Source of the DNA: Heliopora coerulea
Taxonomy: Eukaryota > Cnidaria > Anthozoa > Scleralcyonacea > Helioporidae
Assembly: GCA_030142905.1 (NCBI GenBank)
Contig: JASJOG010000201.1
Location: 1 to 64,000 of the forward strand
Length of the DNA: 64,000 nucleotides
Direction: 5' to 3'
The notes beneath the pieces were generated by a model. That model saw nothing but the letters and a program-made list of their open reading frames with translations. It was not told the DNA's origin and made no database searches. Below are positions 22,301-35,023 of the stretch, in pieces; positions within the stretch are counted from its first letter, which is position 1, and each line of letters opens with the position of its first letter. A program made the translations under genes and the position numbers.

Positions 22301-23354
22301 ATTGCATTGCAGTCAGATGCGCTTGTTGCACCAGCTTGTACGTGAACGGATGGCTATCCGGCAGGTATATTGGATATTCACCTTATATTTTTCGTCGGCA
22401 TTCCAGTATTCCTTGTCCATTTGGTTGTAGATTCAATTGCAATTTGTCTTCCTGGAATTCGCCTTTAGTTTGACACATTTGTTGGGCTCGTTTAATCCAC
22501 CAGTCTCTTTGTTGTTCTATTTCTGACGCATCGAGTAGCCCTGTTTTCTGATCTGAAGCTGCAGTAGCGGAGTTTTGGATAAAACGTTGGATCCACGCAC
22601 AAATTCTTAGTTCCTTTTGTAACGTACAGGGGTCAAGTAGCTCTTCAAACATATGTCGTGTTTGAATGGTGGCGGTAGACACACTTCGGATCACTTTCAA
22701 TTCGGCGTTGGATACCTCGCTTGGCTGAAAAACGTTGTCTTGGGGCCACTTTTCTTGATGGCTCAGCCACATTGGACCCTTTCGCCACAGCTGATGTTTG
22801 ACTACGTTCCCTCCACGACTTCCAAGATCTGCTGGATTTTCGCCTGTTGGAACGTAGTGCCACTTAACATCTTTATGTTGTTGAATATTACTCACCCTGT
22901 TCGACACAAATTGACTGTCCTCCCCTTTGCCATTGATCCAATGTAATGCAACCATTCAATTGAGCCAACATTGCACGTGCACTGGGTGATTGTTAATGGC
23001 TGCTCGCACGTTGGTTGCAAGATCAATCGCCATTTGACCCGCCACAAATTGTATTCAGGGGATTGTTAGGTTGCGTTTCGCCAGCCTAGACTTCGTGCAG
23101 ACAATACCTTGAGTTTTTGTTGGACTACTGCGTAAACCACTGTGCCAACTCCATGTGTACTGGCGTCTCCAAAAGCGTAGAGAGTGATTTCCAAAATAGG
23201 TTCTCTCCATGGAGCAAGGGAACATTCGACTGTAAAGTGGTCTGATTGTTCGGACATCCACTCATCCCATCGTTTCTTCAAATTTTCTGGAAGGTCGACA
23301 TCCCACGGTGTGTTGGCTTCATACATTTCACGATATAGAGCTTTTCCGAGTAGT
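22300..23354 (-). pseudogene. BEL/Pao Pol: RNase H to integrase start
   Basis: Continuation of the BEL/Pao polyprotein. EMYEANTPWDVDLPENLKK and LYAFGDASTHGVGTVVYAV (first RNase H Asp) are at 23066-23340. After a stop at about 22958, ALHWINGKGEDSQFVSNRV, PTGENPADLGSRG and RDWWIKRAQQ follow (22383-22955). Then comes GEYPIYLPDSHPFTYKLVQQ, the lead-in to the integrase zinc finger, which ends near 22310. The integrase core and the 3' LTR are missing. Confidence 0.82.
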
Positions 23355-24163
23355 ATAATAATAATAATTTATAATAATAATTTAAACTTATTTACACACG
23401 GTGGCCTTTCAGTTTCCTGTTTTTCAAATGGCCGTGTTAAGTTACGAACAACTATACACGATACTAATTACAAATTATCAATGTATAAACAACTATATAA
23501 ACAACTATATACAATACTAGCTTACAAACTTTTAATATTAGTCTGCAGAAAACTATTCTGTGATATCATTATTGTCCCGGCTCAATTGCATATTTCATTG
23601 ATCACTCTATTAAAGGCTTTGACAGTGATTTAATTTAGTTTTGTCATTGGAGCTTTGCCTGCTAAGGTTTCATTCCATAAAGCAGCTCCCCTGTAAGCAA
23701 AGCCCCGTTTTAGGAAATTTGTTTTAGGCTTTAGATTTGCAAATAGAGCGTTTCATGATTACTTCTTAAGTCATACATGTGGTTAGTAGAGACCTTAAAC
23801 ATTTGTGTTAAGTATTCTGGAGCCATACCCTTAAGCACTTTAAACATCATAATAAGTTCTCTATTTTTTAATAATGACTGGATAGTGGTCCAATTAAGCA
23901 TTTGAAAAATATTGGAAGATCTCTCTTCATATCCTTAACCAGTTATGACTCGGGCCGCACGCTTTTGAAATTTAGCCATTTTTTAAGGTTCGCTTGATTA
24001 CCATCGTGCCATACAGTAGAGCAGTAATTAAAATAAGGAAGTACAAATGTCTTGTATATAGTCACTAAAGTTGCTTGGGAGACATAGGGTTTTACTTTTC
24101 TAAGTACGGCTATAGAACAAGAAATCTTTTTGCATTGTTCTTCTACATGCTTCTTCCATTGTA
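23355..24163 (-). mobile_element. CR1/L2-type LINE 3' end nested in BEL
   Basis: An 809-bp insertion flanked by the 6-bp target duplication AGTAGT (23349-23354 and 24164-24169). Removing it rejoins the BEL frame (TTLLG motif). On the minus strand it reads the end of a LINE RT: FQKRAARVITG, then IMMFKVLKGMAPEYL, then a 3' UTR ending in (ATT)n at 23355. Several stops show that it is dead. It is younger than the BEL fragment. Confidence 0.85.
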
Positions 24164-24169
24164 AGTAGT

Positions 24170-25470
24170 GTTGTCGGTGAAACCGTCCCTAAGGGGTCAT
24201 AGATCTTGGCTAGGAACGACAAGGCATTTCTTTTTGAAATGACGGATTTCTCTTTGCGAACAGTGACTTTTAAGGTGTCTTGTTCCTTGTCCTACGTCAG
24301 ACCCAATAATTTCGTCTCGGACTGGCTCGTCCCTAACTGTTGTTTAGCGTAGGTTAAATCTCCACCCTCTACGGATGGGACTTCGTTTGCTTCAAGCTTC
24401 ACTGCATTGGAATGCCACTTATGAAGAGTAAATGTTGCATCTTCCAATACTTCCTTGGCGATGCTTTTCTTTGTTTTCGTCTCCGGGACTGTTGCACCGC
24501 CCATCATGAGATCATCCACGTAGAGGCCATCTCTGAGTTCTTTAACAACTTCCGGATATCGATGTTCCCAAGCTTTAAGATACTCGTCAATCACACCTGC
24601 AAGGAGAAAAGGTGATGACGTGACGCCGAACAAGCCTCTGGAAAACCGGTAGATTCGCGTGTCGTCGCTGTCAGGAGCTCTCCTATGAAATCTTAGGGAG
24701 TCTGTATCTTCTTTCTTCTTTCTTATTTGCAAGAATGCCTTTTGCAGGTCGCCAGTGAGGATCACTGTATAAAACCTTGATCTAATGAGGATATTCCACA
24801 GCAAATTCTGTAGTGATGGGCCTGGGTGGAGGCAATCGTTTAGGGATGGTTGATTGAAATTCTCCCTCGCTGAAGCATCATAGACAATGCGAAGTTTGTT
24901 AGTTTCAGCGTCTTGCTTTGTGACCCGTTTATGTGGGATGTAATACTCCTTCCCTGTTGGTGCTGAAGGCGCTATCTCTATCATTCCGCCTTGGAGTTGT
25001 TCTTCAATGACGTCATTGTAGACATCGTAGTTACCATCTCTTCGAAGCTTCTTGATCAACTGTCCCAGTCTTCTTCGACTCCCCATTTCGTTTGTAGGTA
25101 ATGCTGGGTGGTTAGCCTTCCAGGGTAACTTAGTAACATACGAGCCGTCCGGATTCCTTTCAAGTTGTTCCTTGAATTCTTCATGCACAGTTTCTTGATC
25201 GTTCTCAGGCGCGTCGGCGAGACTCAGTACATCTAAGGCACACACCTGTTCGTAATCTGCACTTACTGATCGTGTGAGTAGCAGTGGGCTTGATATATCC
25301 TCTCTTCCTGGTGACATTATAGTCCATCCTAGATGTGTATGCTCGGCAATGGGCTGTCCCGGTGTTCCTACGCGTGGTCCTGTCGTTGTCTTGATACTTG
25401 CATACTCATTTACACCAAGTACTACATGTTCTGGAAGACGTGGTTTGTGATTTCGATCATCAAGCTTCAA
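24170..25470 (-). pseudogene. BEL/Pao Pol: protease end and reverse transcriptase
   Basis: The main frame (24292-25470, 392 codons) holds LPEHVVLGVNEYASIK and GTPGQPIAEHTHLGW (C-terminal protease region). These are followed by the BEL RT: YYIPHKRVTKQDAETNKLRI, LRIVYDASA, LTGDLQKAFLQI, RGLFGVTSSPFLL and the catalytic LYVDDLMMGG. A stop follows SETKLLGLT, but reading on, DKEQDTLKVTVRKEKSVI continues to the LINE insertion at 24169. The enzyme copies element RNA into DNA. The RT frame itself is intact over nearly 400 codons. Confidence 0.9.
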
Positions 25471-26065
25471 TCCCTTAAGTGGCTATACCTTTTCAAGAGC
25501 TGTTCATGGTTGGGATTATCGATTTCCATTAGTTGTGGCTTGTGTACTTTCGTTAACTCGACTTCCATAAAGAATTGGCCATCGATAGCGGTAATGGTCA
25601 CAGGGTAAATTTCTAGTTTGGTGGTCGTTGATCCTAACGTCATCTCGACTCTCTTGGTTTGAACTTCTTTAGGTCTTTTCTTTAACGCGTCAATCAGCTT
25701 GGAGGAAGCATAGGAACTCCCTGATCCTGTGTCAAGCAGGGCGCGTACCTTAATCCCATCGACTTCGATGATTACTGTAGTGTAAACAACCTGACTGTCT
25801 TCCTTGCCATGAGCTGACATAAACCCTTCAGCCACTGCTTTTTTTGGACTGTTACAGATCGACGTGTGATGTCTCTTTGCACACTGATGATATGTTACGG
25901 TACTTTTACACTCGGCGGCTCAATGTGAGGGACCTGTGCAATTGAAACACAACTTCTTGATAACTAAAATCTTTCTCTCTATTCCTCCGGTGTTTTCACG
26001 GTCGCGCAATCTGTCGATTTATGGTCACTTCCTTTACAATACACACATACACGTAAGTTCGATAG
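25467..26065 (-). pseudogene. BEL/Pao Gag knuckles and protease
   Basis: The aspartic protease ALLDTGSGSSYAS (25467-25835) is open. Upstream, in frame with it, KLCFNCTGPSH, a stop, then AECKS and HQCAKRHHTSIC form BEL Gag zinc knuckles. A further knuckle, CVYCKGSDHKSTDC, lies in another frame at about 25990-26060. All are minus strand, 5' of the RT. The N-terminal Gag is absent: at about 26065 the frame changes directly into hAT sequence. Confidence 0.82.
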
Positions 26066-26380
26066 TCCCTTCCTTGCCCCACGACCAAACATTACGCACG
26101 GTAAACAAAAAGCACCGTCAACGTACTTTGAGTAAGCCAACCAAGAGTATTTTTGTAGCCACGACCGTTGAAATTTTCGCGATTTTCCCGATTCTGCAGT
26201 AGACGGGAATTCAAATAAGCGATCGTTACGAGGACTCCATACATTTTCAATGAATTGAAGCTTCTCAGCATCAGAAAACGTTCTGACATCGTTAAGTACC
26301 ACACCAATATCAAAGGGAGAGCAAGCTTCCTTGGAAAATATCGGCTGACCACGAGGAACTCGAACTAATGCCATTTCCAC
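25979..26380 (-). CDS. hAT TTF-finger fused to BEL Gag knuckle
   Basis: One uninterrupted frame of 133 codons. The first ~107 residues are the start of a hAT-type transposase: FDIGVVLNDVRTFSDAEK, then RKFQRSWLQKYSWLAYS and GAFCLPCVMFGRG, i.e. the TTF-type zinc finger found in hAT and ZMYM-like proteins. The last ~25 residues are VCVYCKGSDHKSTDC, a BEL Gag zinc knuckle. The join at about 26055-26075 is in frame. It probably results from BEL DNA landing in, or recombining with, a hAT copy; no evidence shows the fusion is expressed. Confidence 0.7.
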   Translation of the reverse strand: MEMALVRVPRGQPIFSKEACSPFDIGVVLNDVRTFSDAEKLQFIENVWSPRNDRLFEFPSTAESGKSRKFQRSWLQKYSWLAYSKYVDGAFCLPCVMFGRGARKGLSNLRVCVYCKGSDHKSTDCATVKTPEE

Positions 26381-27019
26381 TCAAGCGTGGAATTGAAACG
26401 CAGTATAAATTAATATTCACACAAAAACAATCTGTTAAACCAAGCGTAAATCCAATGAAATTTCAGAAAAATCACTTGTATTCTTCTGAATTCGAACGTA
26501 GATCGAAGCAAATGAGCGAAATTACACTTATCAAATAGTGTTCTGTTTCAAACGACTGTTATAGAACGTCTAACGAGGGACGTCTAACGAGGGACCTAAG
26601 GGGAGTAGGCTTGGCTTTTTATACTTTTCTCGGTAGTTTCCTCAGTAGTTTCCGGCCAATCAGCGACCGAGCTCAGTAGTTTCCAACCGCTGATCTCAAT
26701 ATACATAGGATCGCTCAGTAGTTTCCAAAATGGTTTCCTAGTAGTTTCCAGCCTTCCACTTAGTAGTTTCCAGATTTCGATAGATTGAAGACATTTCTTC
26801 AAGGAAAGGTAGAAATCCCAGCAAGAAAATGAGTCGAGCTCGTAAACAAACGCAAATATTTGCGAAAATTTTTGAAAATAGCGCACTTAAAACGGCTAGG
26901 AATATGGTATTTTAAAAAGATATTTTGCAAACTATTTTAAATTGTGCTGATTTAAAAAATAATTCCCAAATCTTCAGTAGTTTCCGGAAACTACGGAAAC
27001 TACCCTAGATCCGCCCCTG
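26055..27019 (-). mobile_element. hAT element end with subterminal repeats
   Basis: The outer end is at 27019, where the sequence ends ctagatccgcccctg, the complement of CAGGGGCGGATCTAG, a typical hAT terminal repeat. Seven copies of tagtttcc lie at 26631-26995, with two inverted copies near the end, matching the subterminal repeats that hAT transposases bind. The transposase start (26380 downward) follows. The other end of the element was not found; the BEL fragment replaces it at about 26065. Confidence 0.72.
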
Positions 27020-27589
27020 GGTGGTTTTATTCATGTAATTCTCAATGCTGTGAGATGCGTTCACATCCAACGTTTCCACCAGTCACGCAAAATAGTCTCA
27101 AACATGCACAGTTTCCCCAGTCAGTCAAAATGGTTTGTCATCGAGTAACGTTAGAGATATATACACTATATGTGAATGGAAGATATCTAATTATGTCATA
27201 GATGAGAAACTTTGTGATAGTGCCGTAAATATCATTATTACTTAATCTTTCAAGACTTCTTTTGAATAAGACAGGCTTAATTTTCCTTCCATGTTCACTT
27301 TAATATGAAACACATGTATAAATTCTTTGATCGAGATAAAGACAGCCAGATTAACTAGTAGGTTGCGCAGCATAATCGCAAAAATATGCTGTAACCAGGT
27401 ATAGTAAATGTTTATCAATGGTATTTGTAAATCTAGATGCCCTGAACAACTAATATTGTTTATAAAATTTTTTAGTGGTATTGTAGAACGTTCTACAGAA
27501 CTTATAGAAATGATGATCTGTTAAAATTTTTTGTGCTCGAGCGCATTAGAACGCAACAAGTGATCATAGAATTTTATGTAACTTTTCAG

Positions 27590-29581
27590 ATAAGAATGCC
27601 ATCTACAATGAAGCATATTTTCAAGCTCTTGAAGCTGGAGAAACCAGAAATACCCGAATACCTATTTTGATCGTTGGTCAAGATAGGGCTGGTAAAACGT
27701 CTCTAAAAAAGCACCTTTTGGGGCTGCCTTTCGACAGTCAGGAACCAAGTACCAACGGGATTGAAGTAGACGTTGTAGAGCTAACAGATGAAAACGCAGA
27801 GGAGCCGTGGAAGAAAAAAGAAGTAAGGCAATTTTTAACGAGTGCCGATGAAGCAAATGATCACATTTTAAAAACCACCGCACAGCTGGTGACCCAAAAG
27901 GGGCAAGATTCCGTAAATGAGAAAGAGCCACTCATACAACATTGTGCTTCTTCAATCAGTGAATCAACTGGAGAACAACTCACACCACAAATGTTCAGCC
28001 AAGTAGAACTTTTCACACAAACTGTTAAGAGCCCTGAATCGCCTGCTCTTAAAATCTTCGTTCATGATCTGGCAGGGCAAAGCATTTTCTATGACACGCA
28101 TTTCTGCTTTTTAAAAATGTGTTGTCCATACTTATTGGTCCTTGATCTTAATTCTCCCCTCGAAGAACCCGCTCAGCCTCGATTCAAGTTTCAGTCGATT
28201 GATGTCGAGCGTAATTTGAATAATCCTCTGCTTTCAACCAACCTGGATTATTTTTTGTCTTGGTTAACGATCTTGGCAAGATTAAAAGATTTCCAGACTG
28301 ATATGTTTTCAGGCGAATTCCCAGAATTCGAACTCCCTCCAGTCGTAATTGCTCTGACCCACAGCGATGAATTCAAGGGAGATATTGCCGAGGTTAAGGA
28401 AAGAATACAAGATATCTTAACCAAGAAAGCATTTACGAACGTATTCCCCGACGTCTTCGTCATCGACAACACGTTGCCTGATAGAGCTGGCGATGAGATT
28501 AGAAGACTTCGTAGAAAGCTTTATAGTCTGTGTACTGCCATACTGAAGAAGCAACGCCCAATGCCAGTTCGATGGTTGGAGTTCGAGCAAGCACTTAGCC
28601 AGAAGTTGGAAGTTGAAGGTTTGAAGTACATTCCTGTCAAAGATGCCCGTACAGCAGCCCAATCCTGCAAGGTGAAAGACGTGAATGCCTCCATCACATT
28701 CCTTCATAACCAAGGTGTCATAGTCCACCACCCTGAATCTCCAGTCGTTGTACTTAACCCACCTTGGCTGATGAACCTTTTCACGGAAGTCATCACTGTT
28801 CCACAAGAGAGCAACCCAAGACATGCCCCATTCCATAAGCTGTTGAAGATGGGTATTTTGAAGCAAGAGTACCTTCGGGAAAGAGTTGACGGGGAGCTTC
28901 TAGAGGATTTGATGAAACAGTTCGGTTTGATTTGCGCATGTACACATGAGTCAGAGGCAGCCTTCATTGTTCCTTCCGTGGCTCCCCTTATGGAAGAAGG
29001 GGTAGACGTGCAAGAGAAGTTGTCAAACAGCACCGTTTCCTCAGTTTTCATCGTGTTTAGCTGCTTGCACATTCCAATTGGACTTTACACGAGATTTCAG
29101 ACAAACGTTCTCAATATGTGCAGAAAGGACTTGTTAAACCGTTCGCCTCTACTTTACTGCAACTACACCCTCCTTTCATACAGTTGCAAAGAAGGCCAGT
29201 TTGATGTTTATCTCGTGAAAATTTCTGGAATGATCAAAGTAGGTGTTGTTCCACTATCTAAGTGTAATCCGGGACCTCTCAACTCGTTTGTCAGTTATCT
29301 CAAGAATGTCTTGAAGGACTGCATACAAAAAGTTAAAGAGAAAGAGTCGGTGATTTACAAGAACATTACTGCTACGCTTAAGGTGAAGTGCTCTGTTTGC
29401 TACGGAGAAACAGAGGTTTGCATTCGCCATGGTAAATCCAAGTGTGATCGCGATGAATGTGGTCATTTCTGGTCGCTAGACGAACTTCAAAGTTGTGCTC
29501 AAGATCCTGCTTGTAAATACGCCAGCACTGTAGGAAGGAAAATATTTTTCCTCGAAAGAGTTAATGCCTGGCTAAATACGG
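27590..29581 (+). CDS. Host exon: Roc-COR GTPase (phase 1-1)
   Basis: A 1992-bp exon (664 codons). The acceptor acttttcag ends at 27589 and the donor gtaaag begins at 29582, both in phase 1. It encodes a ROCO-type module: ILIVGQDRAGKTSLKKHLLG is the P-loop, HDLAGQSIFYDTH is the DxxGQ switch, LTHSDEFKG replaces NKxD, and a long C-terminal region from about residue 290 resembles COR. ROCO proteins are large GTPases (LRRK2, MFHAS1) used in signalling and innate immunity. Near the end is a possible metal site (CSVCYGETEVC, CDRDECGHFWSLDELQ). It has no stops or frameshifts, in contrast to all the transposon genes around it, which argues that it is a working exon. The fusion with the TPR and linker exons is inferred from phase and order. 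Confidence 0.85.
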
Positions 29582-29659
29582 GTAAAGTTAGTGCTTTCTT
29601 CTTTTTGTTTTAATTTTTCTTCTCTTTTAAGGAAACCCAAATTACTAATATAAGCCAGC

Positions 29660-32600
29660 CTCAGAATGTCAAAAATATCTACAAAATATAAAATGTGTCA
29701 AAAAATGATACTTAGTTCATAAAATATTCTAGAAAGTTTTGCTATATTTGCTAATCCGCAACAAAAGAAACACACGTTCTCTTTTTTTGCGAAACAGTGG
29801 TTGCAACTGTGTGACATCATGAAATAGTGGTTGGCAGTGACCACGAAATTCAAAGCTGAAAATGATTTCTGTCTGTAATTTTCTCATCTGATTGTATCTG
29901 ATTGCTTTTTCGGTCGACCTCTTTTTCAATTCTTGAGAGAAGTTTTTATTGAATTTTTGTTTTCAATTATTAAGACTAATCTTTTAATTTGGTTTATTAT
30001 TCCTAATGTTCCACTCTCAAAATTTCTTTCTTTTATGTTGTCACTCAATAGCCATAGGCTGCGTATACTTACATATCGTTTGACCTTTACTCTCGTAAAT
30101 TAGACTATGTGAAATTATTAACCCAGAAAACGTATTCCTGAAGTCATTTAAATCAAACTCTGGAAGCTTGATTTTCGGAACTTGCATTTGCTGAGATAAA
30201 TAGGTCACGTTTGTTTGTGGTCGAGTGACACGAATGAATTTTTTAATCAAGGAAAAACGCAGTTTAAATTTAGATTTTATACTTTAATCTAAAGAAGCGG
30301 GTGGAGAGACATTTGGAAGACGTTTGCGTCAAGATATGGCTTAGATGATGAATCTTCAGCAAGGTAAACTACGTTTTGCTTTTGATCACCATATTGGATG
30401 GAATTAATTCGTCTTGCAACATGGCGACCAAAAACAACATATACTTTTATCCCGCTAAAGATTCGTTATTCCTTTCACCAGTTGGCATTTTTCGTATCTA
30501 CTTAATGTACTGGCAGATTTAGGATTTTTATCATCTTAGTCCAACTTTCGAATTTTGATTCCAGGAGGTTAGTACGAAACACATGTTATATTTCTCATCC
30601 ACTAATTACATAAATTTTGCAATAAAGAATAATTTTGAATTTAATTACGGAGTTAAATATAAATTGGATTGGACCAATAAAAAACGAGTAAACGTATATT
30701 TAAACGTAAATCAGAACATTCTGCACATGCAACAGGCTGAAGTAAGAGAACCAGCGGAGGAACCGGGATCAACTTTTGATTTGGTTTTTTGTTAACCGTT
30801 TTTTGACACCACCACACTATAGTGCGCCAAAGTCTTCAGAACATTTATAAAGATTCAAATCATTTCAGTTACAATTGAGATTCCTCGGCAATTTACGCTG
30901 GTATTGAGAGAACGCAAAGCCTATTCCATTCGATTTTGTTACGGTTCCATTTCGTACGGTATCGGAGGAATGAACTGTAGACTTAAAAATTTGAGAAAAA
31001 GGAAGAGCAAAGAAGATGACACATGAATGCAATCCGTGTAACAATACTACGTCACCACAGTGTCCGTGCAATTAATGGGCACAGTAGTAACCTAGACTAC
31101 AAGAGCATGTTTTATATAACTTGTCGGTACATCTTCGATTATGTGCTCCACCAACAGTGCGGATCTTAGTAAGCAGCTGTTCCGTACCATCGATCCCTAC
31201 GAACAACAGTATCTTAATACTTAACCACTAAAAAGTTATTCAATAACAGTGAAGATTTTTAGTTTTGAAAATCACTAATTATTGCCTTATGTTATTCCAG
31301 AGAGACAACTTTCAGATGAGGCAACTTATGAACGTGATGAGCCAAGTACGAGTGGCGCGTTAGTCCAAGGTAAGTTTGTCAATTGTTGTAAAAATAAATC
31401 TTGTCTTGAGAAATAAATAATAGAGACAACTGTCAAAGCACTAACCACAACAATTTTGTAATGTACGTAACTGCAGATTTACTTAAGTAATGAAGTAATA
31501 ACTGCCAATTCAACCAGGTAATGACTACTTAAAACAACTTTTTCAGTGACCTCGAAATTATCGTTCTAAACCAAACATATTGTGAGCAAATTATAATATT
31601 AATTATTGCCAGTGGATAGATTTTTATTTGAATTGGATAGTTATCAAAAGACTAGTGAGTGCATTCAACTATCAATGCATTTTCTCAGATTAATATCGGA
31701 ATTCCCGGCCAAATAGGCTATCCAGATTTCCTACAACTGCTTCCTACTAAATTCATCAGCCAACGAAAAAACAATACCCTGTTGAGATAATTTTTACAAT
31801 GACTTTAATCCTCTCCTGTCTTACAAGTTAGGCTTTCCACAAGTGGCTACAACAGGCGTCCTAGTCTAGAGGAGGTAACTAGGGGCAACGAAGTGTCTAT
31901 GGTGGGCAAACTCTTGTGGAAAATTTGAAAAAAACCACAACCAGCGGAAAACATCAAGAAATATAAAACGAAATAGATTCCGCAGAATACCATCTTGTGA
32001 ACTCCAAATTCGAATTAGAGCAAGACAAATGTGAGGCAGTGTTCCTTTTTATTTTGCTCTAGCTCAAATTTTGAGTTCACAAGATGCTATTTTTCGGAAT
32101 TTGTTGGTTTTTTAAATATGCTTAAGTTAGCGAGAAATATTAACTACCAGAATTATGCATTATTTACCCCCTTCCATAACACTGTAATGATATTCTGTTG
32201 CATTCAAAATGTTTTTTCCATGAATAACTAGCGACTGACATATACACGATAAAATGTGTTTTTTGTGATAAAATGTTTCATGTGTTCGTGTAAGAAAAAC
32301 TTGTACGAAATGTTCTTTTAAGTTTTTACCACACTAAGCAGTACTTCTGGTATTGAGCCTGTGAGCAGGTTATCTTGGTGTAAATGGTGGGAGATCGGAA
32401 CGGAAGTGATTGATTGAGTCGTAGTATTCTAGTATGGAACGTAACTTTTTTTTATTACGAGACTGAAAATGAGATCATCGATTATAACGGCAAGTAATCA
32501 TTTACTATCAGATCACTAGAATTGGATTGGTTTACGTGTAAAGTGAACAGAATCTGAACTGATACCAATAACATTAATGATGATGCTGGCAAAAGTATGC

Positions 32601-34454
32601 CTAGGTTTTGTCTGAGGAATTTTTGGCCAGTATTGCTATGTCCCGGCATTACTGCTTGTGTTTATAAAGCAAATAAGTGTCGATAATTGCTCGTTAAGGT
32701 TCATTTACACGTGCGCTTTTTTGCCTCACGATTGTCGTCTTGGTATATATGTTAAACTTACGATGGCGTCCAAGACGAACTGGAGCGAATCATGATCTAA
32801 TATCCAGCTCAACAGATTATCTTGGAGTTAGTAGATACACCAAGATGACAATCACTGTAAAGAAAATTGCACGTGTAACCGCGCCTCTAAACTGTATCAT
32901 TCGCAGATTTTTTGTGCACCTGGATTACTTCCCGATAGTCGGCGCCATCTTGAAAACAGAGCTAGACAACTCGGACGCTTTATCGTACTAATTATGAACA
33001 AATCATAAGTGTCTGAACAGAAGAGGCGATTCCTCTTATTACGTCAGCTGAATAGAAATACCAGAATACTTTACGGTTTCTTCATTTTCATGGAAACATT
33101 GAATTGCCAAGGCGAATGGAAGGACAATTGTTTCAATTAACATTACAAACAAAGTTTCGAAAGGCATTCTGGTAGTTGTATTCAGCTGATGTATAAAGTG
33201 AACCGACCATTGGATTTAATTAGCATTGGAGGCCGGGTTACATCACTAAATTTCGTCCTGTTTAATCGAACTTAAAAAATAATATCTTGGTCTTTGGTGA
33301 AAAGTTAGTTGCATAATCGCAAGATAAGTTCCAAAGGGAATTCTTGAGTTCCCTGGCTGAAATTTTCCAGGTAGACAGCCACTTAGACTACTTTAGGTTT
33401 AACTGTGTGGTTTATCGTAATCAAAACTTAGAACGTTCAGGTCCTGATAGATCACAACAACTCACGAAACATTAAACTCACAAAGATTAGACTGATGCAA
33501 CATATGCAGGCTGTGGTTTTCACCAGTCTTCAAGAGAGGCAACAGGAGGCCCAGATCTAAGTGGTCATCCAGAGGCTTGCCCCACCCCCCCAACCTTCGC
33601 ATTATTGCTTATGCTCCAAAAAGAGTTTCATTCAGGATTAAGGCCTTTAAGGCATTTTGAGGAATTCTTAAGAATAAGGCCCTTACAATCTGAGGCCCCT
33701 CAAAGTACAAGGCCTTGGGGCAATCTGCCCGCCTTGCCGCTCCCACTCTCTGCAGGCCTAGTTTTCACAAAATGCTGGCACTGAAAGTGGTTCATTGCCA
33801 GCATACACAGTCGTGGGTATTTTCTCTGACTGTAAGACCTAAAACTGAATGTTACCCCACGCAAGACGCCAAATATTTTTGACAGTCCCTAGATTCAAAA
33901 TTCATGGGAAAAACGAAAACGCACAGAAATTTTGCTGGACTCGTACTGAAATTTTGTTGCAATCGTACAGATTGGTCTCACACTTACTTTGACAATAATC
34001 ATCCATTGCACGTGATTATAATTTTGATGGTTAACGTCAATTTAAAGTTTATTCTGGAGATATTTATTTTCGCTTGAACTGCACATCATCCTAAAATAAT
34101 GATAATCATCAAATTAAGTTTAGGATTTACCTTAACCTTGAGGGGTGGCGGCATGGAGGACTAAAATTGGTAATTAATTCAACTTAATCATTTTGAGTAA
34201 ACTGTTGGAAAATTGGTTTACTCCAGGTTCTTTTTTGTGTGTTTGAGTACTTCGACGTTGGACAACTGTTGTTTCTTGTTTGTTTTCGTTAATTGTATAG
34301 CAGAAAAACTCTTTTGTCTGGTATTTGTCGGTTATTACTTTTGGCTTAATTGTTTCATACAGACAAAATACAAAAGTGAAGTGGCCTTTGACCATGACCT
34401 TGAACATCTCTTTCGCGCTTTGTTTGGTTTGCCTCGCAATTTCTACATACGTAC

Positions 34455-34460
<6 letters not shown>
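29660..34460. repeat. Segmental duplicate, copy B
   Basis: Begins with ctcagaatgtcaaaaatat just after the Roc-COR exon, and matches copy C from 49101. It includes mini-exon 31301-31369, the hairpin, the MITE and the same unique sequence as copy A from 31522 onward. It ends where copy A ends, at the start of a (TA)n run into which PLE 2 is inserted. The part from 29660 to about 30500 matches copy C less continuously. Confidence 0.88.
31301..31369 (+). CDS. Host mini-exon 2 (69 bp, phase 1-1)
   Basis: The acceptor gttattccag and the donor gtaagt bracket 69 bp that read RQLSDEATYERDEPSTSGAL and then VQ in phase 1. Duplicate copy C contains its near-twin at 51472, and the frame is open in both. 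A polar, Ser/Thr/Glu-rich linker. Confidence 0.72.
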
Positions 34461-34512
<52 letters not shown>

Positions 34513-34538
34513 TTAATAATCTATGATTTAACAACTAC

Positions 34539-34582
34539 GTCGTTACACGGTGTTTCATGCCCCGTGGCAATCATCAGACGAC
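34539..34582 (-). ncRNA. Hammerhead ribozyme (left PLE arm)
   Basis: Reverse complement of the ribozyme at 36057-36100, with the same core and stems. It reads outward, away from the RT gene. Confidence 0.85.
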
Positions 34583-35023
34583 TGATTACAAACAATTATT
34601 GATCGCTATTAATAGTGTGGCCACGCGATGACGTGTTCGCCCATTGCCTCCTAATTGTCCGGCGGTCTAGCTTTGAAGTTTGCTAAAAGGAATTTGTTTT
34701 TGTGTCGGCAGTTTGAAAGGATTTCGCTTCTTTTGTTTAGTATGTCGCATTCTTGTTGGAAAATTATGTGGAATTTTTCGGTGAGGCACAGGTGGCAGGT
34801 TTTTGATCTGTTTCTCTAGGGTGGTGCTTTGTTGATAGGCATTTACATCCTATCGAACCTTCAAGGAAAGCACTGCAAAGCCGAGATTGGCCTGTACCGA
34901 GACGACGGTCTAGCTGCATTCCATAACTGTAGCAGCCAAGCCTCTGACTGAAACCGAAAAGAAATCACCAAAGTCTTTAACAATCTAGGTCTAAAAATCA
35001 CAATTCAAAGCAACTTAAAAGAA

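Noticed and set aside
30583..30795. 70-codon plus-strand frame
   Set aside because: Present in both duplicates B and C with differences and no domain; no splice sites that fit phase 1.
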